Of a stretch of DNA of 64,000 bases, positions 55,405-64,000 are shown in pieces. The stretch covers positions 372,001 to 436,000 of the forward strand of contig NZ_JANDBD010000001.1 in NCBI RefSeq assembly GCF_024320865.1. The letters are read 5' to 3'. Position numbers and translations under genes: made by a program. Within the stretch, counting starts at the first letter, position 1, and each line of letters begins with the position of its first letter. The notes beneath the pieces are model-generated. The model was not told the origin of the DNA, ran no database searches, and was given only the letters and a program-made list of their open reading frames with translations. Source of the stretch: Mycolicibacterium arenosum (GTDB lineage Bacteria > Actinomycetota > Actinomycetes > Mycobacteriales > Mycobacteriaceae).

Positions 55405-56262
55405 TTAGCGAGCCACGAGCACCGAACACATCGCGTGCTCGCGGAGCGCGTGATCGTGCGGACCCACGATTCGCGCGGCCTCGGCGACGTCGGCGCTGCC
55501 GAGCACGGCCGACGGTGACACGACGGGGCCGAGGGCGACGGTCCTCGGGTAGCGCCGGTCCAACTCGTCACGGTTGTCGGCGAGGAACTCGGCGAGTGCG
55601 CCCCTGGCCTCGATGACGTCGACGTCGACATCGGGGTAGTGCTGCCGCCAACCGTCGACTCGTATGCCGACCGGTTGCCCGGTGGTCGTCCCGAGGGTGT
55701 TGCAACTCAGATCGACGACGACGAGCGGAGCGTGTCGGACCCGCGCCTCGTCGAATGCCGTTCGGAGAACGGTGTCGTCGTCTGCGGGTTGGTTCTCAGA
55801 CCCGACGGCCACCCAGTTGCCGACGTCGCGACCTCGGGTCGCCGGACGGATGATCGCCACGGGACAGTGGGCGCCTTGCGCGACGTCGACTGCGGTGGAG
55901 CCGAGCACGGCGCGCGCGACGGCACCGATGCCGACCGAGCCCACGCACACCATCGCCGCGTGTCGGGATTCGGCGATCAAGGCGTTGGACGGCGGCCCAA
56001 AGGAGATCTCGGCTTCGACCTTGACCGACTCATCCGTCGCGGCGACTGCGGCCGACGCTTCCCGCAGCGACGTTCGGGCGTACTCGACCTCGGGGCCGTC
56101 CGGTGTCGAATCCCCCAGCGTGTGAGGAACATTGGCGCAACTGATCAGGCGCAGCGGTACGTCGCGCGCCCGCGCCTCGCCGACTGCCCACTGGGCGGTC
56201 TCGATAGCCGCGATGGAGCCGTCGATACCGACCACAACCGGCGTGCTCTCGTGATCGGTCAC
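55405..56262 (-). CDS. universal stress protein with degenerate second domain
   Basis: A 285-residue tandem USP. Domain 1 is intact ([33 protein letters not shown]). In domain 2 the nucleotide motif is lost (VALGPVVSPSAVLGSADVAEAARIVG). The GTG at 56262 is preferred because GGAGGA lies 8 bases upstream. The reading frame is open further upstream, but without a ribosome site. Divergent from the PrpE-like gene. Confidence 0.88.
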   Translation of the reverse strand: MTDHESTPVVVGIDGSIAAIETAQWAVGEARARDVPLRLISCANVPHTLGDSTPDGPEVEYARTSLREASAAVAATDESVKVEAEISFGPPSNALIAESRHAAMVCVGSVGIGAVARAVLGSTAVDVAQGAHCPVAIIRPATRGRDVGNWVAVGSENQPADDDTVLRTAFDEARVRHAPLVVVDLSCNTLGTTTGQPVGIRVDGWRQHYPDVDVDVIEARGALAEFLADNRDELDRRYPRTVALGPVVSPSAVLGSADVAEAARIVGPHDHALREHAMCSVLVAR

Positions 56263-56404
56263 GGCTTCCTCCAGATTCACGGCCACCCCGGAGGCGACTC
56301 TGAAGGGCACGCTATGGGTGGGATCGGTGAGCGGTGAAGAGGACTTGGTCACTTACGGGCGGGGCCTACGTCAGCACGCGATCGACCTGTACCCGGAGAT
56401 GCGC

Positions 56405-56418
56405 GGGACCTATGGACG
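56405..56418. promoter_or_regulatory. DosR-box-like site, USP/prpE divergent promoter
   Basis: GGGACCTATGGACG, 9 of 14 core matches with a perfect left half, 79 bases upstream of the prpE-like ATG. A shorter imperfect copy (GAGGACTTGGTCAC) is at 56339-56352. Confidence 0.45.
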
Positions 56419-56497
56419 TCAGTCAGGTGCCGAACGTCTCTGCCGCGGCGACGGGTGGAGCAGTCATATGGAGTCGATGGAGAAGGGATGCATCGAC

Positions 56498-58366
56498 ATG
56501 GGCGGATATCGCGCGTTGTACCAGGCGAGCCTCGACGATCCCGAACGGTTCTGGATGGATGCGGCCCGAGAGGTCTCGTGGACACGCTTTCCGCACCGGG
56601 CTCTGGACGACACCCGGCCGCCGTACTACCGGTGGTTCCCGGACGGGGAGTTGAACACGTGCGCGAACGCGCTGGACCGTCATGTCGACCACGGTCGCGG
56701 CGAGGCTCCGGCACTCATCTACGACTCGGCTGTCACAGGCACTCAACGCACGTACAGCTACGCGGAATTACTCGACGAGACAGCCCGATTCGCAGGGGCG
56801 CTGCGTGCGCTGGGGGTCGGTACGGGCGATCGCGTCGTGCTGTACATGCCGATGATCCCCGAAGCCGTGATCGCGATGCTGGCGTGCGCCAGGATCGGGG
56901 CCGTGCACTCGACGGTGTTCGGCGGCTTCGCGCCGCACGAGCTGGCCGCGCGCATCGACGACGCTCGACCGACGGTCGTGGTGTCCGCGTCCTGCGGGAT
57001 CGAACCGTCGAAGGTCATCGACTACAAGGCCATGCTCGACGCCGCCGTGGAGGCGAGCGAGCATCCGCCTCGAACCTGTGTGATCGTGCAACGGGAGCAG
57101 CTCCCGTGCGGTCTGATCCCGGGCCGCGACGTCGACTGGAACGACGTCATGAAAGACGCCGAGACGGTGGATCCGGTGCCGGTGTCGGCCACCGATCCGC
57201 TCTACGTGCTCTACACGTCGGGGACCACCGGAAAACCCAAGGGAGTGGTGCGCGACAACGGAGGCCACGCGGTGGCGCTGACGTGGAGCATGCGCCACAT
57301 CTACGACATCGGAGCGGGCGACGTCTTCTGGGCGGCGTCCGATGTCGGCTGGGTGGTGGGGCACTCGTACATCGTGTACGGACCGCTGCTGGTGGGTGCG
57401 ACGACGGTGCTGTACGAAGGCAAACCGGTCGGCACGCCCGACCCCGGCGCATTCTGGCGAGTCGCCGCCGACTACGGCGTCAAAGCGCTCTTCACGGCAC
57501 CGACCGCGATCCGTGCGATTCGCCGCGAGGATCCCGACGGTGCATGGGTGCGGGAGTACGACCTGTCGGAGCTCCGTCACCTCTTCCTGGCGGGGGAGCG
57601 ACTGGATCCCGACACGTACGAGTGGGCCACCCGCCAACTCGACATCCCCGTGATCGATCACTGGTGGCAGACCGAGACGGGCTGGGCCATCGCGGCCAAT
57701 CCGCGGGGTGTGGAGGCCCTGGCCGTCAAGGCGGGTTCACCGAGCGTCCCGATGCCCGGCTACGACGTCCGCGTCCTCCATCCGGACGGCGATCCGTGCG
57801 CTGCCGGCGAGGAGGGCGTGATCTGCATTCGGCTCCCGCTTCCGCCGGGCACCCTGCCCACACTGTGGGGCGACGACGCCCGTTTCCAGGCCTCGTACCT
57901 CTGCGAACATCCCGGCTACTACCTCACCGGAGACGGTGGGTACTTCGACGACGACGGTTACCTCTTCGTCATGGGCCGTATCGACGACGTGATCAACGTT
58001 GCGGGACATCGCTTGTCGACCGGCGCGATCGAAGCGGTGCTCGCCGGCCACCCGGCGGTGGCCGAGTGCGCCGTCATCGCCGTCGGGGACGCCGTAAAGG
58101 GCCAGGTTCCGCGGGCGTTCGTGGTGCTCAAGGCGGGTGCTGAGGGGGACGACCTGCCCGCCCAACTGGTGCAGCGGGTGCGCGATGAGATCGGCACCTT
58201 CGCGTGTCTGAGACAGGTGGATGTCGTTGCGGCGCTGCCGAAGACGCGCTCGGGAAAGATCCTGCGCAAGACGATGCGCCAGATCGCACACGGGGAGGAC
58301 GTGGCGATGCCGTCGACGATCGAGGACCCGGACGTACTTCACGCCCTTCGTCCGGTACTGCGGTGA
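56498..58366 (+). CDS. acyl-CoA synthetase, propionyl-CoA synthetase (PrpE)-like
   Basis: A 622-residue AMP-forming short-chain acyl-CoA synthetase. The N-terminal ACS domain (YRALYQASLDDPERFW) is followed by the P-loop YTSGTTGKPKGVVRD at about residue 240, HWWQTETGWAIA near 388 (substrate pocket; the Trp restricts chain length), and the C-terminal SGKILRKTMRQIA with the catalytic and acetylatable Lys. The HWWQTETGW motif and length fit PrpE/ACSS3 more than acetate-specific AcsA. The ATG at 56498 has GGAGAAGGG upstream. It may recover propionate or acetate produced in hypoxia. Confidence 0.9.
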   Translation: MGGYRALYQASLDDPERFWMDAAREVSWTRFPHRALDDTRPPYYRWFPDGELNTCANALDRHVDHGRGEAPALIYDSAVTGTQRTYSYAELLDETARFAGALRALGVGTGDRVVLYMPMIPEAVIAMLACARIGAVHSTVFGGFAPHELAARIDDARPTVVVSASCGIEPSKVIDYKAMLDAAVEASEHPPRTCVIVQREQLPCGLIPGRDVDWNDVMKDAETVDPVPVSATDPLYVLYTSGTTGKPKGVVRDNGGHAVALTWSMRHIYDIGAGDVFWAASDVGWVVGHSYIVYGPLLVGATTVLYEGKPVGTPDPGAFWRVAADYGVKALFTAPTAIRAIRREDPDGAWVREYDLSELRHLFLAGERLDPDTYEWATRQLDIPVIDHWWQTETGWAIAANPRGVEALAVKAGSPSVPMPGYDVRVLHPDGDPCAAGEEGVICIRLPLPPGTLPTLWGDDARFQASYLCEHPGYYLTGDGGYFDDDGYLFVMGRIDDVINVAGHRLSTGAIEAVLAGHPAVAECAVIAVGDAVKGQVPRAFVVLKAGAEGDDLPAQLVQRVRDEIGTFACLRQVDVVAALPKTRSGKILRKTMRQIAHGEDVAMPSTIEDPDVLHALRPVLR

Positions 58367-58458
58367 TCGCCGCGGACACCACGCCGGTGTTCCACGGAGG
58401 CAGAAGAGTCGCGCTGTACGACGCGTCACCGACAAGCGGCACTGTGGCCTTGTAAGAA

Positions 58459-58472
58459 GGGACTTGTGACCT
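58459..58472. promoter_or_regulatory. DosR-box-like site upstream of second WS/DGAT
   Basis: GGGACTTGTGACCT, 10 of 14 core matches with a perfect left half, 38 bases before the ATG at 58510. Confidence 0.6.
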
Positions 58473-58509
58473 CTGTCGGTGTGGTCGGAAGGCGGGCATC
58501 GTCAGAGCC

Positions 58510-59895
58510 ATGGAGAGCCTGTCTGTGCTGGATGCGAGCTTCCTACAGGCTGAGGATTCCGACCCGCATGTCAGCCTGGCGGTCGGCGGCGTATCGATAA
58601 TCGCGGGCCCGGCGCCCGACTACGCGGAGCTACTCGAGGTGTTCGCGGCTCGGGCGCAACGCATTCCGCGCTGTACCCAGATGCTGCGGACCCATTCACT
58701 CGACATCGCGCCACCCGAGTGGGTGCCCGACGACTCCTTCGACATCGCCCACCACGTCCACCGGATGGCGCTGCCGCAGCCAGGGTCCGACGCCGAGTTG
58801 TTCGCAGCGATCGCCACCGTCATGGAGCGCCGCCTGGACCGCGAACGCCCGCTGTGGGAGTGCTGGGTCATCGAGGGCCTGTCCGAGGACCGGTGGGCGA
58901 TCCTGCTGAAGATCCATCACTGCATCGCCGACGGCATCGCCACGGCCCGGATGCTGGCCGAACTCAGCGATCCCGAAGACGCAGCAGCCGGCACCTACGC
59001 CGGCGACATCCGAGCCGCCAGAAAAGACGGCGGACCCCGATGGTGGGGAGTGCGTCTGAGCCTCAACCCGTTCACGTGGGCGCCCGACGTCCTTCGAGCA
59101 ACGCTGGCCGCCGCCGGCGCCGTCGAGCACGCCGTCGTCGGCGCCGCTGAACTGACCGCCAGCGTGCTGACCCACCCGTCGGACAGCTCCCTCAACGGCT
59201 CGCTGTCGGCGATGCGACGATTCAGCGCGGCGCGCGTCGACCTCGCCGACCTGGCACTGGTGCACAAGGTCTTCGCCGTGACGCTGAACGATGTGGCACT
59301 CGCGGCGATCACCGGCGCGTACCGCACGATGCTGCTCGATCGCGGCGAGACGCCGGGGTCGGAGGGCTTGCGCACCCTGGTTCCGGTGTCGATGCGATCC
59401 GCCGACGACTTCGACGTCACCGACAACCGGGTGTCGGCGATGCTGCCGCTGCTACCGATCGACGAACCCGACCCGGTGATGCGCTTGGCGATCGTGCACG
59501 AACGGTTGACCAAGGCCAAGGACAGCGGCCAGCGCGAGGGTGGGAGCGCGATGTTCGCCGCCGCGCAATCGGTCCCGTTCGCACTGTCCGCGTGGACGAT
59601 TCGGCTACTGACCCGGCTCCCGCAGCGATCGGTCACGGCGTTGGCCACCAACGTTCCAGGTCCGCGCGGCCGTCAGCGGGTGCTGGGCCGTGAGGTGCTC
59701 GAGATCCTGCCCGTGCCGCCCATCGCGCTGCACCTCCGCACCGGCATCGCGATGCTCAGCTACGCCGATAGGTTCTTCTTCGGCATCATGGCGGACTACG
59801 ACGCCGCACCCGATGTCGACGGCCTGGCGGCGAGCGTGGAGGAAGAGGTGCGGCGGCTCGCCGAGCTCGCCCGCGCCGCAGGGAGCGTCGAGTAA
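58510..59895 (+). CDS. WS/DGAT acyltransferase, second copy
   Basis: A 461-residue storage-lipid acyltransferase with HHCIADG at residues 136-142 (HHxxxDG) and the C-terminal TNVPGPRGRQRVLGREVLEILPVPPIALHLRTG region of the family. It is clearly diverged from the copy at 31862-33235. The stop is 2 bases from the GTG of a KAS III-like gene, so the three downstream genes form one unit behind the DosR-like box at 58459. Coupling an acyltransferase to ketoacyl synthases suggests a dedicated lipid product (inference). Confidence 0.9.
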   Translation: MESLSVLDASFLQAEDSDPHVSLAVGGVSIIAGPAPDYAELLEVFAARAQRIPRCTQMLRTHSLDIAPPEWVPDDSFDIAHHVHRMALPQPGSDAELFAAIATVMERRLDRERPLWECWVIEGLSEDRWAILLKIHHCIADGIATARMLAELSDPEDAAAGTYAGDIRAARKDGGPRWWGVRLSLNPFTWAPDVLRATLAAAGAVEHAVVGAAELTASVLTHPSDSSLNGSLSAMRRFSAARVDLADLALVHKVFAVTLNDVALAAITGAYRTMLLDRGETPGSEGLRTLVPVSMRSADDFDVTDNRVSAMLPLLPIDEPDPVMRLAIVHERLTKAKDSGQREGGSAMFAAAQSVPFALSAWTIRLLTRLPQRSVTALATNVPGPRGRQRVLGREVLEILPVPPIALHLRTGIAMLSYADRFFFGIMADYDAAPDVDGLAASVEEEVRRLAELARAAGSVE

Positions 59896-59897
59896 CC

Positions 59898-61007
59898 GTG
59901 AACGAGCACTGGTTGGTCAGCGAGACCGCCGACGCCGGGGCGCGGACGTTCACCACGCGACTGGTCGCGGCCGGTCGGCATCTACCGGCAACCCGTTTGC
60001 GCACAGCCGACTTGATGGCCAGCACTCGCCACCACACTCACATCGATCTCGAGCGGCTGACCGGCATCCGCGAGCGCCGGGTGTCGACCGGTGAGGACGA
60101 CTCGTTCAGTCTGGCCACCGCCGCGGCCCGATCCTGTCTCGCCAACGCAGCGCAGGATGCGGGCGATGTGGACGTGGTGATCAACTGCAGCATCACCAAG
60201 TGCCACAACGGGATGACGCACTGGCTGGAACCGTCGATGAGCGGTGCGATCGCCCGTGCCATCGGTGCGGAATCCGCCGTCACATTCGACGTCGCCAACG
60301 CGTGTGCCGGAATGCTGACCGGAGTGATGGTGCTCAACAACTGGATTCAACAGGGACTGGTGCGTCGGGGTCTGGTGGTCAGCGGTGAATACATCTCCGG
60401 ACTGGGGCGCAACGCCGCCCGCCACATCCGCAACATCGCCAGCTCGGAGCTGGCGTCGCTGACGCTGGGTGATGCCGGCGCCGCGCTCCTACTGGAACGG
60501 GCGCCGCTCGGTTCGGCGGGCATCCTGTTCGCCGGATTCACCACCATCGCCCGCTACAGCAGGCTGTGCCTGGCCTACCCGAAGGGTGCCGATCCCGGTG
60601 CCAGGATGTTCACCCACTCGCGGGCGATACAGCAGGCCGCGCTCGCCGACACCCCTGCGTTGCTGGCTGAAGTCCTTGAACAGCTCAACATTTCGATGAG
60701 CGACATCGACCACGTCATCACCCACCAGACGTCGGCGCGCGCGATCCGCAAGGGGATGGCCGAACTCGAGGCCCGGTTCGGAGCGCATGCCCGGCGCGAT
60801 CCGGTCATCACGGTCGATCGGTACGGTAACACCGCCTCGACCACGCACACGGTGGCACTGGTGGAGGAGCTCGAAGCCGGGCGCATCCGCCCCGGCGAGA
60901 CGATCGCGTTGATCTCGCTCGCCTCCGGGCTCGAGATCGGCGTCATCATCCTGACCGCCGGCGAGGAGTTGGTGAAGCGCAATGGGCACAGTGATCGACC
61001 GGCTTGA
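59898..61007 (+). CDS. 3-oxoacyl-ACP synthase III-like protein, catalytic triad intact
   Basis: A 369-residue thiolase-fold condensing enzyme. The FabH-type triad is C136 (in ANACAGML), H276 (in ITHQTSARAI) and N311 (in DRYGNTAST). The N-terminal TGIRERRVSTGEDDSFSLATAAA pattern is FabH-like. Likely substrates are an acyl-CoA starter and malonyl-ACP/CoA, but there is no ACP gene nearby. It starts 2 bases after the WS/DGAT stop and overlaps the next KAS-like gene by 26 bases, implying a stoichiometric partner. Confidence 0.9.
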   Translation: MNEHWLVSETADAGARTFTTRLVAAGRHLPATRLRTADLMASTRHHTHIDLERLTGIRERRVSTGEDDSFSLATAAARSCLANAAQDAGDVDVVINCSITKCHNGMTHWLEPSMSGAIARAIGAESAVTFDVANACAGMLTGVMVLNNWIQQGLVRRGLVVSGEYISGLGRNAARHIRNIASSELASLTLGDAGAALLLERAPLGSAGILFAGFTTIARYSRLCLAYPKGADPGARMFTHSRAIQQAALADTPALLAEVLEQLNISMSDIDHVITHQTSARAIRKGMAELEARFGAHARRDPVITVDRYGNTASTTHTVALVEELEAGRIRPGETIALISLASGLEIGVIILTAGEELVKRNGHSDRPA

Positions 61008-61899
61008 GGTCACCCGCGCAGGATGGCGCTCTCGCCACAGCGCACTGCACTTGGCGGTCACCGCCGCGAAGAGGTGCCTGCAGCAGGCCGGCCACGCGGC
61101 CGACGATGTGGACCTGCTCATCAACGCGGGCATCTACCGCGACCGCAACCTCGCCGAACCGGCCTTGGCGGCGCTGATTCAGCAGGACATCGGCGCGCAC
61201 TCCGAGGACCCGCACCCCGATGCCCACGGCACGTTCTCCTTCGACGTCGCGAACGGCACGTGTGGCGTGCTCACCGCGATGCAGATCGCCGACGGATTCC
61301 TTCGGTCACGGGCCATTCGGCGCGCCCTGATCGTCGCCAGTGACGCGGACCCCGGCCACCGGATGACCAAGGACTTCCCGTTCGCGCCGGCGGGCACGGC
61401 GATGCTGTGCACGTGGCGGGACGGTGACGCAGGCCTGGGTACCATCCACTGGGTCAACCGATTCGACGATGCGGACGCGTACAGCGCGACTGTCGAGTTG
61501 GCCGGTAGACGCAACGTTCTGCGCTTCGACGTCGCCGCGGACCTCGACGCTCGCCTCGCCGACGCGGCCGCGGACGCCGCCTCACAATGCCTTCACGAAG
61601 CCTCGTTGGCTGTCGGCGACCTCGACGCCATCGTCGCCGCCCCCGCCGGAGACGCGTTTCGGGTGGCTCTCGCGGAGCGGCTCGGCGTGGCGCCGGATCG
61701 GATCACGGTGGCCGACGACGCTCGAATGCACACCGGCGGACTGATAGCGGCCCTGGCGCTCGCCGCGGCGGGCCGGGTGCTGATGGTGGCTGCCGGGGGT
61801 GGTATCACCGCAGGCGCCGCGATCTACCGGGGCGATCGACCGGCGACCGCAGACGTCGTCGGTGTCGATCCGGGTAGTGCGATCGTCACATCGCGGTAG
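60982..61899 (+). CDS. KAS III-like partner protein lacking His and Asn of the triad
   Basis: A 305-residue thiolase-fold protein. The Cys is kept (C94 in ANGTCGVLTAM), but the usual HQ motif is replaced (VAAPAGDAFR) and the Asn loop reads DDARMHTGG. The N-terminal part is about 60 residues shorter than FabH. Overlap with the intact KAS III gene suggests a heterodimer, in the manner of PqsB/PqsC-type pairs where one subunit is degenerate. The product is unknown. The 3' end overlaps the convergent DUF302 gene by 14 bases. Confidence 0.8.
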   Translation: MGTVIDRLEVTRAGWRSRHSALHLAVTAAKRCLQQAGHAADDVDLLINAGIYRDRNLAEPALAALIQQDIGAHSEDPHPDAHGTFSFDVANGTCGVLTAMQIADGFLRSRAIRRALIVASDADPGHRMTKDFPFAPAGTAMLCTWRDGDAGLGTIHWVNRFDDADAYSATVELAGRRNVLRFDVAADLDARLADAAADAASQCLHEASLAVGDLDAIVAAPAGDAFRVALAERLGVAPDRITVADDARMHTGGLIAALALAAAGRVLMVAAGGGITAGAAIYRGDRPATADVVGVDPGSAIVTSR

Positions 61900-62293
61900 T
61901 GGACAACGCGCCAATGGCTGCGCGCAGTTTCTCCGCCGCGTCGTCGGCGACCGACTGCAGTTCGGGTTGTTCGGCGATCGACACCATGAGCTGTGGGTCC
62001 ATGGCGTCGACGATGACGTGCCCTGTGGACTGGGGATCCGAGCGAACCACGACGTTGCACGGCAGTAGCAGGCCGATCTGTCGATCGACGCCGAGGGCGC
62101 GGTGGGCCAGCGACGGGTTGCAGGCGCCGAGGATGAGGTAGTCCTCCATGTCCTGGTCGAGTTTGGTCTTCATGGTTGCCTTCACGTCGATCTCGGTGAG
62201 CACGCCGAAACCCTGTGCTGCCAGGGCGTCTCTGGTGCGGGCGACGGCATCGGCGAACGAGGTCTTCATGGTGGTCGAAATCGCCAGGGTCAT
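61886..62293 (-). CDS. DUF302-domain protein
   Basis: A 135-residue protein with the DUF302 pattern: SFADAVARTRDALAAQGFGVLTEIDVKATMKTKL, YLILGACNPSLAHRAL (conserved Cys-Asn-Pro), then LLPCNVVVR. Some family members bind metal or heme through this Cys region, but the function is not settled. The ATG overlaps the stop of the upstream hydrolase (ATGA), so it is the third gene of the channel/hydrolase/DUF302 operon. Confidence 0.88.
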   Translation of the reverse strand: MTLAISTTMKTSFADAVARTRDALAAQGFGVLTEIDVKATMKTKLDQDMEDYLILGACNPSLAHRALGVDRQIGLLLPCNVVVRSDPQSTGHVIVDAMDPQLMVSIAEQPELQSVADDAAEKLRAAIGALSTTAM

Positions 62294-63306
62294 GACGTAC
62301 TCCTTTTGTTGCGGTGTCGGGGCGAGTGAGAAACGGGGTCGCGCAGGCAGCGCAGCAGGAACGCCAACTGGTCCTCGGCGACCTGTGCGAGAACCGCACC
62401 GTGGTACACGTCGAAATGGCCCACCGGATACTCGTGGATCTCGTACGACCGCGCTTCAGCGATCTTCTCCTTCACGAAGGCGGACGAGAGCTGCGCGTCG
62501 TCGCGCGCCAACGTCACCAGGATCGGACACGTGATACGGCCGATGGTGCCGGCACGATAGCGCGGCGCGGTGAACAGGAATCGCGGCGTCACCCTGTTGC
62601 GCCACGTGGGGGAGTGTTCTTCGACGTCCCGAAAACGTTCGGCCAGGGCCGGGTCGCTGAACACCGCATGGCCCAGCGAGCCGTACACGGCGATGTAGTG
62701 AGGGGAGAGTCCCAGCGCACCACGCGCGGTGTCCACGGCGGCGGCACCCAGCAGTCGCGCTGTGCTGACGATGATCTCGGCTGCACTGGGCCGGAAACCG
62801 GGTGGTGTGAACCGTCCGCGCATTCCCCTGAACATGTCGATCGCAGGAACGTTGGCGACGACCGCGGCGATGCGGTGATCCTCTGCGGCGACGGTGATCA
62901 CATGACTGCCGCCGAGGGAAGTGCCCCACAAAGCGATTCGGCGGGCGTCGATTCCACTGGACGTTCGCGCGAAGGCCACCGCACGGCGAAGGTCCGCGAG
63001 CTGACGGCGGCTGTCGATCAGCTGGCGCGGCGTACCGTCACTGGACCCGAGACATCGGTAGTCGAACACGAGCACCGCCAGACCGCCCTTGGCGAACGTC
63101 TCGGCGAAATCGGGGAGGATCCAGTCCATCGTCCCGGAGAAGCCGTGAGCCATGACGACACAGGGCGCTTCGACGTCGGATTGCACCGGGCGGTAGAACA
63201 CGCCGGCGATCGACGAGCCATCCGAGTCGAACGAAACACGCTGTGTGACATAGCCGGCCCGGCGCATCACCGATTCCTCGTCCGTCACCGCCCAGTCACC
63301 GCTCAT
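62290..63306 (-). CDS. alpha/beta hydrolase (dienelactone hydrolase / peptidase S9-like)
   Basis: A 338-residue serine hydrolase. An oxyanion region MAHGFSGT at about residue 52 is followed by the nucleophile in WGTSLGGSH (Ser near 128), the acid in TLARDDAQLS and the His in YPVGHFDVYHG. The substrate cannot be told; esters are likely. It has no signal peptide. It overlaps the K+ channel gene upstream and DUF302 downstream by 4 bases each. Confidence 0.87.
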   Translation of the reverse strand: MSGDWAVTDEESVMRRAGYVTQRVSFDSDGSSIAGVFYRPVQSDVEAPCVVMAHGFSGTMDWILPDFAETFAKGGLAVLVFDYRCLGSSDGTPRQLIDSRRQLADLRRAVAFARTSSGIDARRIALWGTSLGGSHVITVAAEDHRIAAVVANVPAIDMFRGMRGRFTPPGFRPSAAEIIVSTARLLGAAAVDTARGALGLSPHYIAVYGSLGHAVFSDPALAERFRDVEEHSPTWRNRVTPRFLFTAPRYRAGTIGRITCPILVTLARDDAQLSSAFVKEKIAEARSYEIHEYPVGHFDVYHGAVLAQVAEDQLAFLLRCLRDPVSHSPRHRNKRSTS

Positions 63307-64000
63307 CTCGGCCTGTGCCGATGATCTGCGGCGTAGCCCCGGATGACGGCGGCGGTATCCCCGTCGAGTCCCAGGAATTCGTTGTTGAGCAGTCCCGTGA
63401 GGCTTTCCACTGCGGCGGTGACCAGCGCGCCTGCGAGCCGCGTCTGCGGATATGCACTGCCCTCCGCCTCGGATGCGAGCTCAGTCGCGTACACGAGTGA
63501 GGAGGCCAGCGAGGCATCGACCTCCACGTCCCGGAAGTAGTACGTCGCGCCGTATTGGGTGAAGTCGTTGCGGACCTCCATGATGGCGTCGGCCAACCTG
63601 GTGAGCACGTCGGTCGGGACGCTGTCGATACCCAGATCCGGGTTCGCCCTGCGAGCTTCGCGCAGGGTCGACAGTTGCAGGGCCACCACGCGCCTGCGGT
63701 GCAGGGCCGGGTAGATCTGAAGAACCCAGGACACGGCTGCGGTGAGCAGCATGAAGCCGAACAGCGCCTCGAGGGGGACGATCAGACGAAGGAACGGCGT
63801 GGCGGGCACGATGTCGCCGAATCCGAGCGTGCCGATCGTGACCAGCGACAGGTACAGCGAGTCGAAGACGTCGTGTCGCCCGGCGGGATTCAGTTCCGAA
63901 CTGTAGGCGAACCCGTCGGGCATCTGGGCGAGGTAGAGCAGTGCCCACCCGACGACGGCGATGACTCCCCAGGCCAACACGACGAGGGCGATTCCCAGCG
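63303..64000 (-). CDS. two-helix potassium channel, 5' partial
   Basis: A pore-loop channel protein cut by the window end. The visible 230 residues show a membrane helix (LAWGVIAVVGWALLYLAQ), the pore with selectivity filter TIGTLGFGD (K+ filter variant of TVGYGD), a second helix (LEALFGFMLLTAAVSWVLQI) and a 140-residue cytoplasmic tail of unknown fold. The frame is open past base 64000 (LGIALVV), so more N-terminal sequence is expected; the GTG at 63980 is internal. It leads an operon with a hydrolase and DUF302. Confidence 0.85.
   Translation of the reverse strand, partial: LGIALVVLAWGVIAVVGWALLYLAQMPDGFAYSSELNPAGRHDVFDSLYLSLVTIGTLGFGDIVPATPFLRLIVPLEALFGFMLLTAAVSWVLQIYPALHRRRVVALQLSTLREARRANPDLGIDSVPTDVLTRLADAIMEVRNDFTQYGATYYFRDVEVDASLASSLVYATELASEAEGSAYPQTRLAGALVTAAVESLTGLLNNEFLGLDGDTAAVIRGYAADHRHRPR

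Overview
The window is about 67% G+C, actinobacterial DNA. The gene set points to a fast-growing mycobacterium (Mycolicibacterium type): a near-identical DevR/DosR regulator, a RafH/Rv0079-type ribosome hibernation factor, Rv2004c/Rv2005c/Rv2006/Rv2007c/Rv2029c/Rv2032-like genes, WS/DGAT acyltransferases, an Lsr2 paralogue and a YrbE permease. Species cannot be fixed from the sequence. The stretch is a hypoxia/dormancy (DosR regulon) island. About twenty sites resembling the DosR box (core GGGACTWWAGTCCC) lie in front of genes from about 6 kb to 58 kb.

Layout. (1) 1-5179, plus strand: the tail of an uptake [NiFe]-hydrogenase accessory operon (maturation protease, small protein, TPR protein, NifU-Rieske fusion, NHL-repeat protein, unknown protein), all closely spaced. 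(2) 5202-8221, minus: a universal stress protein (USP), then an ArsR regulator overlapping a SulP anion transporter. (3) 8373-14264, plus: an NAD-linked Hox-type hydrogenase operon (hoxEF fusion, hoxU, hoxY, hoxH, protease) ending in an orphan YrbE/MlaE-type permease. (4) 14299-26589, minus: a 12.3-kb transcription unit with PEP synthase, a HAD-OtsB-GH65 protein (Rv2006 type), a GltD-like oxidoreductase, pyruvate:ferredoxin oxidoreductase and a DHOD-like protein. (5) 26801-40040, plus: an MgtA-type P-ATPase, GAPDH, a nitroreductase-fold protein, WS/DGAT, a transporter remnant, a small membrane protein, bifunctional AdhE, an acyltransferase, an acyl-CoA ligase and an Lsr2 paralogue. (6) 40434-56262: an orphan dosR paralogue among USPs, PfkB, an Acg-like protein, Rv2004c-like and Rv2005c-like proteins, RafH, 7Fe ferredoxin FdxA, a TetR regulator, a zinc alcohol dehydrogenase, two PPOX-fold proteins and a two-component pair. 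(7) 56498-64000: a PrpE-like acyl-CoA synthetase, a second WS/DGAT joined to two KAS III-like proteins, and a minus-strand K+ channel/hydrolase/DUF302 operon cut by the window end.

Inferred joint function: when oxygen falls, carbon is turned over through PfkB, GAPDH, PEP synthase and trehalose enzymes. Pyruvate is oxidised by PFOR to reduced ferredoxin (FdxA, or the GltD-like reductase). Reducing power is disposed of as H2 (Hox hydrogenase), alcohol (AdhE, Zn-ADH) or storage lipid (FadD, PlsC, WS/DGAT, KAS III pair). Translation is paused by RafH and stress is buffered by six USPs. Gene identities rest on recognisable motifs. The regulatory network and electron routing are inference from box-like sequences and gene order.
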